A DNA stretch of 64,000 bases from Rhodobacteraceae bacterium D3-12 (GTDB taxonomy: Bacteria; Pseudomonadota; Alphaproteobacteria; Rhodobacterales; Rhodobacteraceae). Position 1 is the first letter of the stretch. Every line of letters starts with the position of its first letter. A program made the translations under genes and the position numbers. The stretch is taken from positions 1,674,001-1,738,000 of the forward strand of contig CP104793.1 in the NCBI GenBank assembly GCA_025916135.1. Reading direction: 5' to 3'. Under the pieces are notes generated by a model. It had not been told where the DNA came from and did no database searches. It saw only the letters and a list, made by a program, of their open reading frames with translations. Positions 1-9,215 of the stretch are shown one piece after another.

Positions 1-37
1 TTGGCTCTTGGGCTGCAACCGTGGCAGGAACTGGTTT

Positions 38-116
38 GCCCGGCGGCACCGCCGGGCAGCGCCCGTCCGCCCCCCTGGGCGGGCGCTTCTCGCCCACCCG
101 CGGACGGGCGCTGCCC
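38..116. repeat. Nested GC-rich palindromic element
   Basis: Two inverted repeats lie side by side. The first is a near-perfect hairpin at 38-57 with 9-bp arms and a 2-base loop. The second has 17-bp perfect arms at 54-70 and 100-116 around a 29-base centre that is itself partly self-complementary. This is REP-like architecture. Related GC-rich hairpins occur in other spacers of the window, for example near 10091 and 53912. A role as terminator, as protein-binding repeat or as remnant of a non-autonomous element cannot be separated from sequence alone. Confidence 0.6.
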
Positions 117-273
117 TCAGTTGGCAATGCTGCGTGCACTTTTTCGGTGGGAAAATTCTGAATGGCTAAGCCGGGCTGTTTGTCACGTGAGATTAGACCC
201 TCAGCTACCAATTTTCGGCAGCGGGCATTGATCTGTTGGTGTCGGGATGGGCCGCCCGGCAGGGCGTGCGTGA

Positions 274-296
274 GCCCGGCATCGCTGATGCCGGGC
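274..296. terminator. Hairpin downstream of choX
   Basis: A perfect stem of 10 bp with a 3-base loop lies about 50 bases past the choX stop. On the + strand it is followed by only a short T run, and on the choX strand there is no clear U tract. It may end choX transcription or simply be a palindromic repeat. Confidence 0.4.
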
Positions 297-345
297 CTTT
301 GCTTGATTAGCTCGAATATGTCGTCGATCAGGGCCAAAAGCCGGC

Positions 346-1287
346 TTACATGCCCAGCTTGGCCTTGACCGCTGCGGCCGCGTCGCCGCCGTCCATCGTG
401 GTCACACCTTCAAGCCATGCCATATAGGCGTCGGGGTTGGCTTTGAGCCAGGCGCTCGCCGCCTTGGCCGGGTCGGTCCCGTCATTCAGGATCGCGCCCA
501 TGATCTCGTTCTCCATGGCCAGCGTGAATTTGAGATTGCCAAGCAGCGCGCCGACGTTCTTGCACTCGGCGGCATAGCCCGCGCGGGTGTTGGTATAAAC
601 CGTCGCACCGCCCAGATCGGGACCAAAGAAATCGTCACCACCGGTGAGGTAGCCCATCTCGAAATTGGCGTTCATCGGGTGCGGTTCCCAGCCGAGGAAG
701 ACGATCGGTTCGCCCTTTTTGGAGGCGCGCGCAACCTGTGCCAGCATGCCTTGCTCCGAGCTTTCGGCAACTTGCATGCCCTTGAGGCCGAAGGCATCGG
801 CGTCGATCATCGACTGGATCAGGCGGTTGCCGTCGTTGCCCGGCTCGATGCCATAGATCTTGCCGTCAAGCGCATCGGCATGTTTGGCGATATCGGCGAA
901 ATCCTTGATGCCCATGTCCATCGCGGCCTTGTTCACGGCCAGCGTATATTTCGCGCCTTCGAGGTTCTCGCGCAGGGTGTCCACGGTTTTGGCTTCGCGG
1001 TAAGGCGCAATGTCGCCTTCCATCGTCGGCATCCAGTTGCCAAGGAACACATCGACATCGCCATCGGCCATGGCGCGGTAGGTCACCGGCACGCTCAGCA
1101 CCTTGATGTCGGTCTCATAACCGAGCGCCTCGAGCACAACGGTGGTGGCGGCGGTTGTGGCGGTGATATCGGTCCAGCCAACGTCCGAGAAGGTCACCTT
1201 GCCACAGGCGGCATGGCTCTCTGCAAAGGCAGGCGCGGCGCTCATCGCGGCAAGCGCAAAGGCGGAAAGGGTGGTTTTCAAGGTCAT
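346..1287 (-). CDS. choX: Choline ABC transporter substrate-binding protein ChoX
   Basis: This is a periplasmic binding protein of the OpuAC/ProX family that captures choline for an ABC importer. The 313-residue product starts with a Sec signal peptide that ends near residue 22 (A-F-A). The ligand box of Sinorhizobium ChoX is recognisable with a constant offset of five: W38, W85, Y114 and W200 form the aromatic cage, and D40 and N151 sit where the choline hydroxyl is bound. That argues for choline over glycine betaine or proline. The start has a good ribosome site (GGGAGAC). The gene is divergent from betI across about 100 bases containing a palindromic BetI-like operator, so choline induction is likely. 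No permease (choW) or ATPase (choV) gene follows before the window edge, so the partners must be encoded elsewhere or beyond the edge. Confidence 0.93.
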   Translation of the reverse strand: MTLKTTLSAFALAAMSAAPAFAESHAACGKVTFSDVGWTDITATTAATTVVLEALGYETDIKVLSVPVTYRAMADGDVDVFLGNWMPTMEGDIAPYREAKTVDTLRENLEGAKYTLAVNKAAMDMGIKDFADIAKHADALDGKIYGIEPGNDGNRLIQSMIDADAFGLKGMQVAESSEQGMLAQVARASKKGEPIVFLGWEPHPMNANFEMGYLTGGDDFFGPDLGGATVYTNTRAGYAAECKNVGALLGNLKFTLAMENEIMGAILNDGTDPAKAASAWLKANPDAYMAWLEGVTTMDGGDAAAAVKAKLGM

Positions 1288-1320
1288 TTTCAGGTCTCCC
1301 GGTTGATTTCGTCATTTTTC

Positions 1321-1340
1321 TTGATTGACGAGTCAATAAA
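1321..1340. promoter_or_regulatory. BetI-like operator between choX and betI
   Basis: The palindrome ATTGA-N4-TCAAT (1324-1337) lies in a local AT-rich patch of the choX-betI spacer. It resembles the BetI operators known from enterobacteria, which carry ATTGA-like half-sites around a short GC spacer. It is placed to control both divergent transcripts. Binding by this BetI is inferred. Confidence 0.6.
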
Positions 1341-1386
1341 AACAAAACAAGCTAAATGCAACACCCCCATATTTTCGGAGTCTGGG

Positions 1387-1971
1387 ATGCCAAAGCTCGG
1401 AATGGAGCCTATTCGACGCGAAGCACTAGTGAAAGCAACGATTGCGGAAATCGGTGTGCGCGGCACGTTGGATGTGACCGTCAGCCAGATCGCGCGCCGC
1501 GCGGGCATGTCGAGCGCGCTGGCGCATCACTATTTCGGCTCCAAGGAAAAGATCCTTTTGGCGGCCATGCGATATGTGATGGGCGTCTATGCCGCCGAGG
1601 TGCGCGGCGCGCTGGCCATGGCCGACACCCCTGAGGCGCGGGTCGAAGCGATCGTGCGGGCGTCATTTTCGGAACGGAATTTTCGCAGCGAAACCGTGGC
1701 GGGCTGGCTGAATTTTTATGTGCTGGCACAGACCTCGGACGAGGCGCGCCGCCTGTTGCATGTCTATCACCGGCGGTTGCATTCCAACCTGTGCCACGCG
1801 TTGCGCCCGCTGGTGGGGGCGCGCGCCGATGAAATGGCAGACCGTATCGCGGCGCTGATTGACGGCGTATATCTGCGCCAGTCGCTGGGGCGGGGGCAGC
1901 CCGACCGCGATGCGGCGGTCGCGCAATTGCGCCGCTGCGTGTCACTCGAGCTGAAACAAGGTGCAACATGA
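1387..1971 (+). CDS. betI: Choline-responsive TetR-family repressor BetI
   Basis: BetI represses choline-to-betaine genes and is released by choline. The 194-residue protein has a TetR helix-turn-helix around residues 31-52 (V-S-Q-I-A-R-R-A-G followed by H-H-Y-F), and a helical ligand domain matching BetI in length and in the N-terminal P-I-R-R-E-A-L pattern. The ATG at 1387 was chosen because homology begins at the start of the BetI domain. The upstream part of the frame lies antisense to choX. Its stop overlaps the betC start by four bases (ATGA), so betI and betC are translationally coupled at the head of the bet operon. Confidence 0.93.
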   Translation: MPKLGMEPIRREALVKATIAEIGVRGTLDVTVSQIARRAGMSSALAHHYFGSKEKILLAAMRYVMGVYAAEVRGALAMADTPEARVEAIVRASFSERNFRSETVAGWLNFYVLAQTSDEARRLLHVYHRRLHSNLCHALRPLVGARADEMADRIAALIDGVYLRQSLGRGQPDRDAAVAQLRRCVSLELKQGAT

Positions 1972-3475
1972 GCAAACCCAACATCCTGATCTTTATGGTG
2001 GATCAGCTGAACGGGACGTTGTTCCCGGATGGTCCGGCGGAGTGGCTGCATGCGCCCAACCTCAAGAAGCTGGCGGCGCGGTCGACCCGGTTTCAGAACG
2101 CCTATACCGCTTCGCCGCTCTGTGCGCCGGGGCGGGCGGCGTTTATGTCGGGGCAGTTGCCTTCGCAAACCGGGGTCTATGACAATGCGGCAGAGTTCGC
2201 CTCTTCGATCCCGACCTATGCGCATCATCTGCGGCGGGCGGGCTATCAGACCTGCCTTTCGGGCAAGATGCATTTCGTTGGCCCGGATCAGCTTCACGGC
2301 TTCGAGGAACGCCTGACCACGGATGTTTACCCGCCCGATTTCGGCTGGACCCCGGATTATCGCAAACCGGGTGAGCGGATTGATTGGTGGTATCACAACA
2401 TGGGTTCTGTCACCGGCGCGGGCGTGGCCGAGATCACCAACCAGCTCGAATATGATGACGAGGTGGCCTATCACGCGACGCGCAAGGTCTATGATCTGGC
2501 GCGGGGGGTGATGCGCGGCCATGGTGCCTGACGGTGAGCTTCACGCATCCGCATGATCCCTATGTGGCGCGCAAGAAATATTGGGACCTGTATGAGGATT
2601 GCGAGCATTTGCTGCCCGAGGTGGGGCCGATCCCCTATGATGCGCAGGACCCGCATTCACAGCGGATATTCGACGCCAATGACTGGCGCAGTTTTGACAT
2701 AAGCGAAGAGGATGTGCGCCGCTCGCGGCGGGCCTATTTCGCCAATATCTCTTATCTTGATGACAAGATCGGCGAGGTTCTTGAGGCGCTGGAGAGCACG
2801 CGGCAGGAGGCGATCATCCTGTTCGTGTCCGATCACGGTGACATGCTGGGCGAGCGCGGCTTGTGGTTCAAAATGTCGTTCTATGAAGGCTCGGCGCGGG
2901 TGCCGATGATGATCGCAGCGCCGTCGATGACGCCGGGATTGGTGCGCGAACCGGTCAGCAATATCGACGTTTGCCCGACGCTCTGTGATCTTGCGGGGGT
3001 CAGCATGGCAGAGGTCAGCCCATGGACCACGGGCGAGAGCCTTGTGCCGATGGGGCAGGGGGCGGTGCGCAGCACGCCCGTGGCGATGGAATACGCCGCC
3101 GAGGCGTCTTATTCGCCGATGATCTGCCTGCGGTCGGGGCGCTGGAAATACACCAATTGCGCGCTTGATCCCGAGCAGCTGTTTGATCTTGAGGCCGACC
3201 CGAACGAGCGGGTGAACCTTTGGCAAGACCCGGACCACGCCAAAGTGTTGGAGACATTCCGCGTTGAGGCCGCTGCGCGATGGGATCTGGAGCAATTCGA
3301 CGCCGAGGTGAGGGTGTCACAGGCCCGCCGGTGGGTGGTTTATGAGGCGTTGCGGCAGGGCGGCTATTACCCGTGGGATTACCAGCCGCTTCAAAAGGCC
3401 TCGGAGCGCTATATGCGCAACCACATGGATTTGAACGTGCTGGAAAACAATCAACGCTTCCCGCGGGGGGAATGA
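1968..3475 (+). pseudogene. betC: Choline sulfatase BetC, frameshifted in this sequence
   Basis: BetC hydrolyses choline-O-sulfate to choline and sulfate. As given, the frame runs 1968-2531 (187 residues) and resumes one frame over to 3475. Adding one G to the six-G run at 2503-2508 joins both parts into 502 residues, the usual size. The junction then reads through A-R-P-W-C-L-T-V-S-F-T-H as in intact family members. The N-terminal part has the sulfatase signature C52-A-P-G-R56, whose Cys becomes formylglycine, and the metal Asp12. The second part holds the later metal-binding segment (S-D-H-G-D) and the choline-sulfatase C-terminal domain. Both halves are well conserved with no other lesion, so a sequencing error is more likely than decay. 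Confidence 0.88.
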
Positions 3476-3480
3476 CGGTG

Positions 3481-3540
3481 GCCCGCCTCTTTCAAGGCGT
3501 TCCCACCCACCCTCCCCACGCCTTGAAAGGGGCGGGGGCT
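3481..3540. repeat. Long-armed inverted repeat after betC
   Basis: Eleven-bp perfect arms at 3489-3499 and 3519-3529 are extended outward by GC-rich complementary sequence (3481-3487 with about 3531-3537), around a C-rich loop. There is no T run, so it is not a classical intrinsic terminator. It could be a processing or attenuation hairpin inside the bet operon, or a palindromic repeat. Confidence 0.5.
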
Positions 3541-3650
3541 GGCGGTGCAGGCGTGGCGTTTGTGGCCGCGGTTTCGGGATGTGCCGAGACGCGGATCAGG
3601 CGCAGGTCTGTTCCGAACGCGCCATGTTGCGTGTCGGGCGAGGCGCTGTG

Positions 3651-4295
3651 ATGGAGATGACGGTTTATGGCCGCGCGACCTCCTCCAATGTGCAGGCGTT
3701 GCTTTGGGGGATGGAGGAGCTGGGGCTTTCCTATGAACGGCTGGATTATGGCGAGGTTTATGGCGGGCTGGACAGTGCGGAGTTTCGCGCGATGACCCCG
3801 CATGGGTGCATTCCGGTGCTGACCATCGGCGATGTGGCGCTGTTTGAGACCGGGGCGATCTTGCGCCATCTCGCCGGGGAGCATGGGGATGAGGCGTTCT
3901 GGCCTTCCGAGCCACTCAAGCGCGCGCAGGTGGATATGTGGGCGGAATGGGCGAAATACGAGGTTGCCGCGCGTTTTACAGGCCCGGTGTTCTGGCGTCA
4001 CACCCGCACCGCGCCAGAGCGGCGCAACAGCGCCTTGGTCACACGCAATCTGGTCACGCTGGAAAGTGAGCTTGAGAAGGCCGATGCGCGGTTGCAAGCG
4101 GCACGCTTCCTCTGCGGTGATGCGCTGACGCTGGCGGATATTCAGCTGGGACATGTGCTCTATCGGTATTTCGATATCGACATTGCGCGGCGCGATTTTC
4201 CGGCTTTGCGCACCTATTACGACGGGCTGTCTGCGCGGCCCGCTTACCAGCGCACGATCATGGTGTCCTATGACGCCTTGCGCGACACATTCTAA
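3651..4295 (+). CDS. Glutathione S-transferase family protein in the bet operon
   Basis: The 214-residue protein has the two-domain GST layout: a thioredoxin-like N-terminal half (about 1-80) with the cis-Pro segment I-P-V-L and the glutathione-contacting E-T-G-A-I motif, and an all-helical C-terminal half (about 90-214) with the conserved L-T-L-A-D-I capping region. The ATG at 3651 is chosen because the domain starts at once (M-T-V-Y-G-R); a second ATG six bases on is possible. It sits between betC and betB, ten bases ahead of betB, so it is probably co-transcribed with choline oxidation genes. Its substrate is unknown. A role in handling betaine aldehyde or other electrophiles is a guess from context. 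Confidence 0.8.
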   Translation: MEMTVYGRATSSNVQALLWGMEELGLSYERLDYGEVYGGLDSAEFRAMTPHGCIPVLTIGDVALFETGAILRHLAGEHGDEAFWPSEPLKRAQVDMWAEWAKYEVAARFTGPVFWRHTRTAPERRNSALVTRNLVTLESELEKADARLQAARFLCGDALTLADIQLGHVLYRYFDIDIARRDFPALRTYYDGLSARPAYQRTIMVSYDALRDTF

Positions 4296-4305
4296 GGAAA
4301 GATCA

Positions 4306-5763
4306 ATGAGTTACGACACGCAGCCCAAGGGCAGCCACTTTGTCAACGGACGTTATGTTGAAGACAGTGACGGCACGCCGTTCGAGGTGATCTATCCCGC
4401 CACGGGCGAGGTGATTGCGACCCTGCACGCGGCCACCCCGGCGGTGATCGAGGCGGCGCTGGCGAGCGCCCGAGCCGGTCAGGAAGCATGGGGCCAGTTG
4501 AGCGGGACCGAGCGGGGCCGGGTGCTGCGCCGGGCCGCCGATTTGATGCGCGCGCGCAATCACGATCTGTCGGTTCTGGAGACCCGCGACACCGGCAAGC
4601 CGCTGTCCGAAACGCTGGTTGCGGATGCCACATCGGGGGCCGATGCGCTGGAATATTTCGGCGGGCTGGCGGCGTCTTTGACGGGCCAGCATATCCAGCT
4701 GGGCGAGGATTGGGTTTACACCCGCCGCGAGCCCTTGGGCGTCTGTGTTGGCATCGGCGCGTGGAATTACCCGACCCAGATCGCTTGCTGGAAGGGCGCT
4801 CCGGCGCTGGCCTGTGGCAATTCGATGGTGTTCAAACCGTCGGAAACCACGCCTTTGTCGGCGTTGAAAGTGGCCGAGATCCTGCATGAGGCGGGCCTGC
4901 CTGCGGGCGTGTTCAACGTGGTGCAGGGCATGGGCGAGCTCGGCGCGGCGCTGATCGGCGACAGCCGGGTCGCCAAGGTCTCGCTCACCGGATCGGTGCC
5001 GACGGGCAAGCGGGTTTACGCAGCGGCGGCGGCGGGCATGAAGCACGTCACGATGGAGCTGGGCGGGAAATCACCCTTGGTGGTGTTTGACGATGCGACG
5101 CTGGAGGATGCGGTCTCGGGCGCGATTTTGGGCAACTTTTATAGCTCGGGACAGGTCTGTTCCAACGGCACGCGGGTGTTCGTGCAAAGCGGCATCCGCG
5201 CCGCGTTTCTCAAGCGCCTGTCCGAACGGCTAAGCCGCGCCGTGATCGGCGATCCTATGGATATGAATACCAATTTCGGCCCGATGGCGAGCGAGGCACA
5301 GCTTAACATCGCGCTTGATTACATCGAAAAAGGCAAGGCAGAGGGCGCGTGGCTTGTCCATGGCGGCAACCGGATCGACAAGCCCGGCGCGTGGATCGAA
5401 CCCACGGTCTTTGCCGATGTCACCGACGATATGACCATCGCACGCGAAGAGATTTTCGGCCCCGTGATGAGCGTTCTGGAGTTCGAGACCGAAGACGAGG
5501 TTATGACCCGCGCCAATGCCACCGACTTCGGCCTTGCCGCCGGGGTTTTCACCAATGACCTCAAACGCGCCCATCGCGTGGTGGCGGGGTTCGAGGCGGG
5601 GACCTGTTACATCAACACCTATAACGACGCCCCGGTCGAGGCCCCCTTTGGCGGCTCGAAACTCTCGGGCGTGGGGCGCGAAAACTCGCGTGCGGCGATC
5701 GAGCATTATTCGGAATTGAAAACGGTTTACGTGCGCATGGGCGCGCTTGAGGCCCCGTTCTGA
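4306..5763 (+). CDS. betB: Betaine aldehyde dehydrogenase BetB
   Basis: BetB oxidises betaine aldehyde to glycine betaine with NAD(P)+ in the cytoplasm. The 485-residue protein has the aldehyde dehydrogenase fold. The general base is E251 in M-E-L-G-G-K-S and the catalytic nucleophile is C285 in G-Q-V-C-S-N-G-T. The N-terminal W-N-Y-P segment and the terminal E-A-P-F-G-G region are also present. The ATG at 4306 follows an AAGGAAAG ribosome site and gives the normal length. The gene lies between the GST and betA in the same direction, as expected for the bet operon. Confidence 0.96.
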   Translation: MSYDTQPKGSHFVNGRYVEDSDGTPFEVIYPATGEVIATLHAATPAVIEAALASARAGQEAWGQLSGTERGRVLRRAADLMRARNHDLSVLETRDTGKPLSETLVADATSGADALEYFGGLAASLTGQHIQLGEDWVYTRREPLGVCVGIGAWNYPTQIACWKGAPALACGNSMVFKPSETTPLSALKVAEILHEAGLPAGVFNVVQGMGELGAALIGDSRVAKVSLTGSVPTGKRVYAAAAAGMKHVTMELGGKSPLVVFDDATLEDAVSGAILGNFYSSGQVCSNGTRVFVQSGIRAAFLKRLSERLSRAVIGDPMDMNTNFGPMASEAQLNIALDYIEKGKAEGAWLVHGGNRIDKPGAWIEPTVFADVTDDMTIAREEIFGPVMSVLEFETEDEVMTRANATDFGLAAGVFTNDLKRAHRVVAGFEAGTCYINTYNDAPVEAPFGGSKLSGVGRENSRAAIEHYSELKTVYVRMGALEAPF

Positions 5764-5813
5764 CGCAGGCTTTTGCGGGCGCGGGAAAACGGGCAGACGA
5801 AGGAAGAAAACGG

Positions 5814-7472
5814 ATGGAAGCGGATTATGTAATCGTCGGCGCAGGCAGCGCGGGTTGTGCCATGGCCTATCGGTTGGCCGAGGCGGGGCGTTCGGTTGTG
5901 GTGATCGAACATGGTGGCACGGACGCAGGGCCGTTCATTCAGATGCCGGCGGCGCTCAGCTATCCGATGAACATGAACCGCTATGACTGGGGCTATAAAA
6001 GCGAGCCGGAACCGGGGCTGGGCGGGCGGCAATTGGTGGCACCGCGTGGCAAGGTGATTGGCGGGTCGTCCTCGATCAACGGGATGGTTTACGTGCGCGG
6101 CCATGCCAGTGATTTCGACCATTGGGCCGAAACGGGGGCGACGGGTTGGGGCTATGCCGATGTGCTGCCTTATTACAAGCGGATGGAGCATTGGCATGAC
6201 GGCGGCCATGGCGGCGACCCGGCGTGGCGTGGCAAGGATGGCCCGCTGCATGTCACCCGTGGGCCGCGCAAGAACCCGCTCTATCACGCCTTTGTCGAGG
6301 CCGGTCGCGAGGCGGGCTATCCCGTCACCGCCGACTATAACGGCCAACAGCAAGAAGGCTTTGGCGCGTTTGAGCAAACGGTGTGGAAGGGGCGGCGCTG
6401 GTCTGCGGCGAATGCCTATCTCAAGCCCGCGATCAAGGGCGGCAAGTGCACGGTGGTCAACGGCCTCGCCACGCGGATCGTTATCGAAAACGGGCGCGCC
6501 AGAGGGGTCGAAATTGCCCGCAAGGGCGGCAAAGAGGTGGTGAGCGCGCGCGTCGAGGTGATCGTTGCGGCCTCGGCCTTTAACTCGCCCAAGCTGTTGA
6601 TGCTGTCGGGCATTGGCCCGGCGGCGCATCTGGCCGAACACGGGATTGATGTGCTGGTCGACCGCCCCGGCGTGGGCGCGAATTTGCAGGACCATCTGGA
6701 GGTGTATTTCCAGATGGCCGCCTCGCAGCCGATCACGCTTTATAAGCACTGGAATGTGCTGTCCAAGGCGCTGATCGGGGCGCAATGGCTGTTTACCAAG
6801 ACCGGGCTGGGCGCGACCAACAGCTTTGAAAGCTGCGCTTTTATTCGCTCTGCCGCCGGGGTGGATTACCCGGATATCCAGTTCCACTTCCTGCCGTTTG
6901 CCGTGCGCTATGATGGCAAGGCCGCGGCCGAGGGGCACGGCTTTCAGGCCCATGTCGGGCCGATGCGCGCCGCCTCGCGCGGGGCGGTTACGTTGCGCTC
7001 TGCTGATCCTGCGGATGCGCCACGCATCTTCTTTAACTATATGAGCGAGGACAAGGATTGGCAGGATTTCCGCCGTGTTATCCGTCTCACCCGCGAGATT
7101 TTCCAGCAGGAGGCGTTCGCGCCCTTTGTGCGGCATGAAATTCAGCCCGGACCGGATGTGACCAGCGACGCGGCGATTGATGACTTCCTGCGCGAGCACG
7201 CCGAAAGCGCCTATCACCCCTGTGGTACTTGCCGGATGGGGCGCGCCGATGATCCGATGGCGGTGGTTGACCCCGAATGCCGGGTGATCGGCGTTGACGG
7301 CTTGCGCGTTGCGGACAGCTCGATCTTTCCGCGCATCACCAATGGCAATTTGAACGGCCCGTCGATCATGGTGGGAGAGAAGGCGGCGGACCATATTTTA
7401 GGGCGCGCGCCGCTGCCTGCCTCGAATGAGGAGCCTTGGATACATCCGGATTGGGAGACGTCACAGCGGTGA
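5814..7472 (+). CDS. betA: Choline dehydrogenase BetA
   Basis: BetA is an FAD-dependent GMC oxidoreductase that oxidises choline to betaine aldehyde, and in some bacteria also the aldehyde itself, passing electrons to the respiratory chain. The 552-residue protein starts with the dinucleotide motif G-A-G-S-A-G (residues 8-13) followed by the acidic FAD-ribose residue in V-V-V-I-E-H. It has the GMC signature around G-G-S-S-S-I-N-G-M, and the active-site histidine H468 in Y-H-P-C-G-T-C. An AAGGAAG ribosome site precedes the ATG. It is the last gene of the bet operon, and a palindrome-bearing spacer follows. Confidence 0.96.
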   Translation: MEADYVIVGAGSAGCAMAYRLAEAGRSVVVIEHGGTDAGPFIQMPAALSYPMNMNRYDWGYKSEPEPGLGGRQLVAPRGKVIGGSSSINGMVYVRGHASDFDHWAETGATGWGYADVLPYYKRMEHWHDGGHGGDPAWRGKDGPLHVTRGPRKNPLYHAFVEAGREAGYPVTADYNGQQQEGFGAFEQTVWKGRRWSAANAYLKPAIKGGKCTVVNGLATRIVIENGRARGVEIARKGGKEVVSARVEVIVAASAFNSPKLLMLSGIGPAAHLAEHGIDVLVDRPGVGANLQDHLEVYFQMAASQPITLYKHWNVLSKALIGAQWLFTKTGLGATNSFESCAFIRSAAGVDYPDIQFHFLPFAVRYDGKAAAEGHGFQAHVGPMRAASRGAVTLRSADPADAPRIFFNYMSEDKDWQDFRRVIRLTREIFQQEAFAPFVRHEIQPGPDVTSDAAIDDFLREHAESAYHPCGTCRMGRADDPMAVVDPECRVIGVDGLRVADSSIFPRITNGNLNGPSIMVGEKAADHILGRAPLPASNEEPWIHPDWETSQR

Positions 7473-7777
7473 GGGGTTACCCCTTGCACGGGTTCAAGGG
7501 CGTAGCCCGCCGTGCATCGACGACGCGCCCCGACGCGGCGGCGATTTGGCTAGGGCAGTGCCCTGATCGTAAACCATACGGATTTGGCAAACATAAAGTG
7601 GTCAACAAGACCGTTGGATCGCCACCGCGCGCGTCGTCGATGCACGGCTTGTGGAGGCGCATCCCCGCACGGCGGCTGCGCCTTGATTCCGTGCCGGATG
7701 GTCCCTCTGACGCCGCGAAAGATTTGCGCTCCCCCCAAGCCGCCCCTAGGCTCAAGCGCGAAAGAGGAGGACACCCC
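7473..7777. other. Spacer with a 20-bp inverted repeat
   Basis: No gene is seen between betA and the amidohydrolase. Two perfect 20-bp complementary arms lie at 7509-7528 and 7629-7648, 100 bases apart, with a less GC-rich centre (about 7540-7620). The last 15 bases carry a strong ribosome site (GAGGAGG, 7764-7770) for the next gene. The centre could hold a promoter, but I cannot define one. Confidence 0.6.
7509..7648. repeat. Inverted repeat, 20-bp perfect arms, 100-base centre
   Basis: The arms at 7509-7528 and 7629-7648 are exact reverse complements. Such length is very unlikely by chance over this distance. There is no coding capacity between the arms and no obvious target-site duplication, so a miniature element or an old palindromic repeat is possible, as is a paired regulatory site. 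Confidence 0.65.
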
Positions 7778-8787
7778 ATGCGCAGCCCCGAAGAGCAGGC
7801 CCAATGGCTCGCCAGCCACACCGAGGAGATCATCGACCCCACCCGCGAGATCACCGATCCGCACCACCACCTCTGGGCCGGGCGGCTGGGCACCGATTAC
7901 GAACTGGCCGAGCTTTGGGAGGATACCGAGGCCGGGCATAACATCTCCAAAACGGTCTTTATCGAATGCGGCTCGGCCTATAAACGCGGCACGCCCGATC
8001 CCTTCGCCCCGATTGCCGAGACGCGCTATGTGGTCGAAATTGCCGAGGCGGCAGCACAGCAACCGGCCAAGGCCCAGATCGCTGGCATCGTCGCTCACGC
8101 CGATCTGCGCTTGCCTATCGAGACGCTGGACAAGGTGCTCGACGCTCATGAAGAGGCCGGGCAGGGGCTGTTTCGCGGCATCCGCCACGCCGGGGCATGG
8201 GATGAAGAGCGCGACATTTTCCTCTTTGCCGGACAGCCCACGCCGCAGATCTACCTCGATCCAGATTTCCAACGCGGCCTGCGCCACCTCGGCGCGCGTG
8301 GGCTGACCTATGACACATGGCATTTCCACCCGCAAAACGGCGAATTCCTTGCTCTGGCACAGGCTTGCCCCGACACCACGATCATCCTTGACCATTTCGG
8401 CACGCCGCTCGGGGTGGGCCGGTTCACCGACAAGCGGGAGGCCTATTTCGCGCAATGGCAGGGCGAAATGGCCGCGATCGCCGATTGCCCCAATGTGGTG
8501 GCCAAATTGGGCGGGCTGGCTATGCCGACCAACGGCTTTGGCTGGGACCGGCGCGACCACCCGCCAACATCGCAAGAATTCGTGGCGGCGCAGGGCAAAT
8601 GGTATGATCACATGATCGCCTGTTTCGGCGCCGAGCGCGCCATGTTCGAAAGCAATTTCCCGGTGGATCGCCTGTCCGTCTCCTATGCGGTCTATTGGAA
8701 CGCGATGAAACGGATCGCCGCCCCCTGCCAGAGGCGGATCAACAAGCGCTGTTTTCGGGCACGGCGAACCGGGTCTATGACCTGTAA
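7778..8787 (+). pseudogene. Amidohydrolase (Amidohydrolase_2 family), C-terminal frameshift
   Basis: This is a TIM-barrel metal hydrolase or lactonase of the Amidohydrolase_2 type. The metal-binding start D-P-H-H-H-L-W lies near residue 27, and later barrel motifs such as I-L-D-H-F-G and E-S-N-F-P-V-D are intact. As given, the frame shifts in the last 22 codons and ends at 8800 with a basic, Cys-rich tail. Adding one C to the five-C run at 8721-8725 restores an ordinary family end (reading V-Y-D-L, stop at 8785-8787) and 336 residues. The start at 7778 follows GAGGAGG seven bases upstream. The substrate is unknown; relatives act on lactones, dicarboxylates or decarboxylated aromatics. Confidence 0.8.
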
Positions 8788-8978
8788 GCGATGCGTTTGA
8801 TATCGCCCGCGCCCATGATCACCCCCCGGCGGACACGACAAAAAGATCATCGTGCCGGTGCTGCTAAAATACCGCCCGAAAATCTCGTGAAACGGCTGCG
8901 GTTTGATCCGTATCAAAGCAGACAGCGCGGGGGCGGGCCTATGCTCGGCTGCAAGCAAACGCAACAGGAGCAACGCAT

Positions 8979-9215
8979 ATGTCCCACACCCCCCATGAGC
9001 TTCACGAAGAGTTCCCCGACCACGCCGACAAACTTGTCGCGCTCAAGGCCGAAAACGCCCATTTCGCCAAGCTCGCCGATGAGTATCACGAGATAAACCG
9101 CGCGGTGCATCGCGCCGAAACCAATGTTGAGCCGGTCGAGGAGCTGGCCGAGGTCGAGATGCGCAAAACCCGCGCCGCCCTCAAAGACGAAATCTACGCG
9201 ATTTTGTCGGCCTAA
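8979..9215 (+). CDS. DUF465 (YdcH-like) small helical protein
   Basis: The 78-residue acidic, helical protein has the DUF465 pattern: an N-terminal H-E-L-H-E-E-F-P segment, a middle helix with F-A-K-L-A-D-E-Y-H-E-I-N-R, and a terminal L-K-D-E-I-Y-A-I-L. These small cytoplasmic proteins are common in Rhodobacterales and have no firm function. AGGAG lies just upstream. Its stop overlaps by three bases the stop of the hydrolase gene on the other strand (convergent). Confidence 0.88.
   Translation: MSHTPHELHEEFPDHADKLVALKAENAHFAKLADEYHEINRAVHRAETNVEPVEELAEVEMRKTRAALKDEIYAILSA

Larger units (their letters stand above)
1..345. other. Non-coding left edge of the window
   Basis: I see no convincing gene here. 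The stretch holds nested GC-rich palindromes near its left end, a short lower-GC part around 125-235, and a hairpin at 274-296 just beyond the stop of choX. The open frames that cross it have no recognisable product and are probably chance frames in GC-rich DNA. In many relatives the permease and ATPase genes choW and choV follow choX directly. Here the space after choX is empty up to the window edge. Confidence 0.6.

Noticed and set aside
5727-7394. 555-codon open frame on the minus strand opposite betA
   Set aside because: An antisense shadow of a complete, recognisable enzyme.
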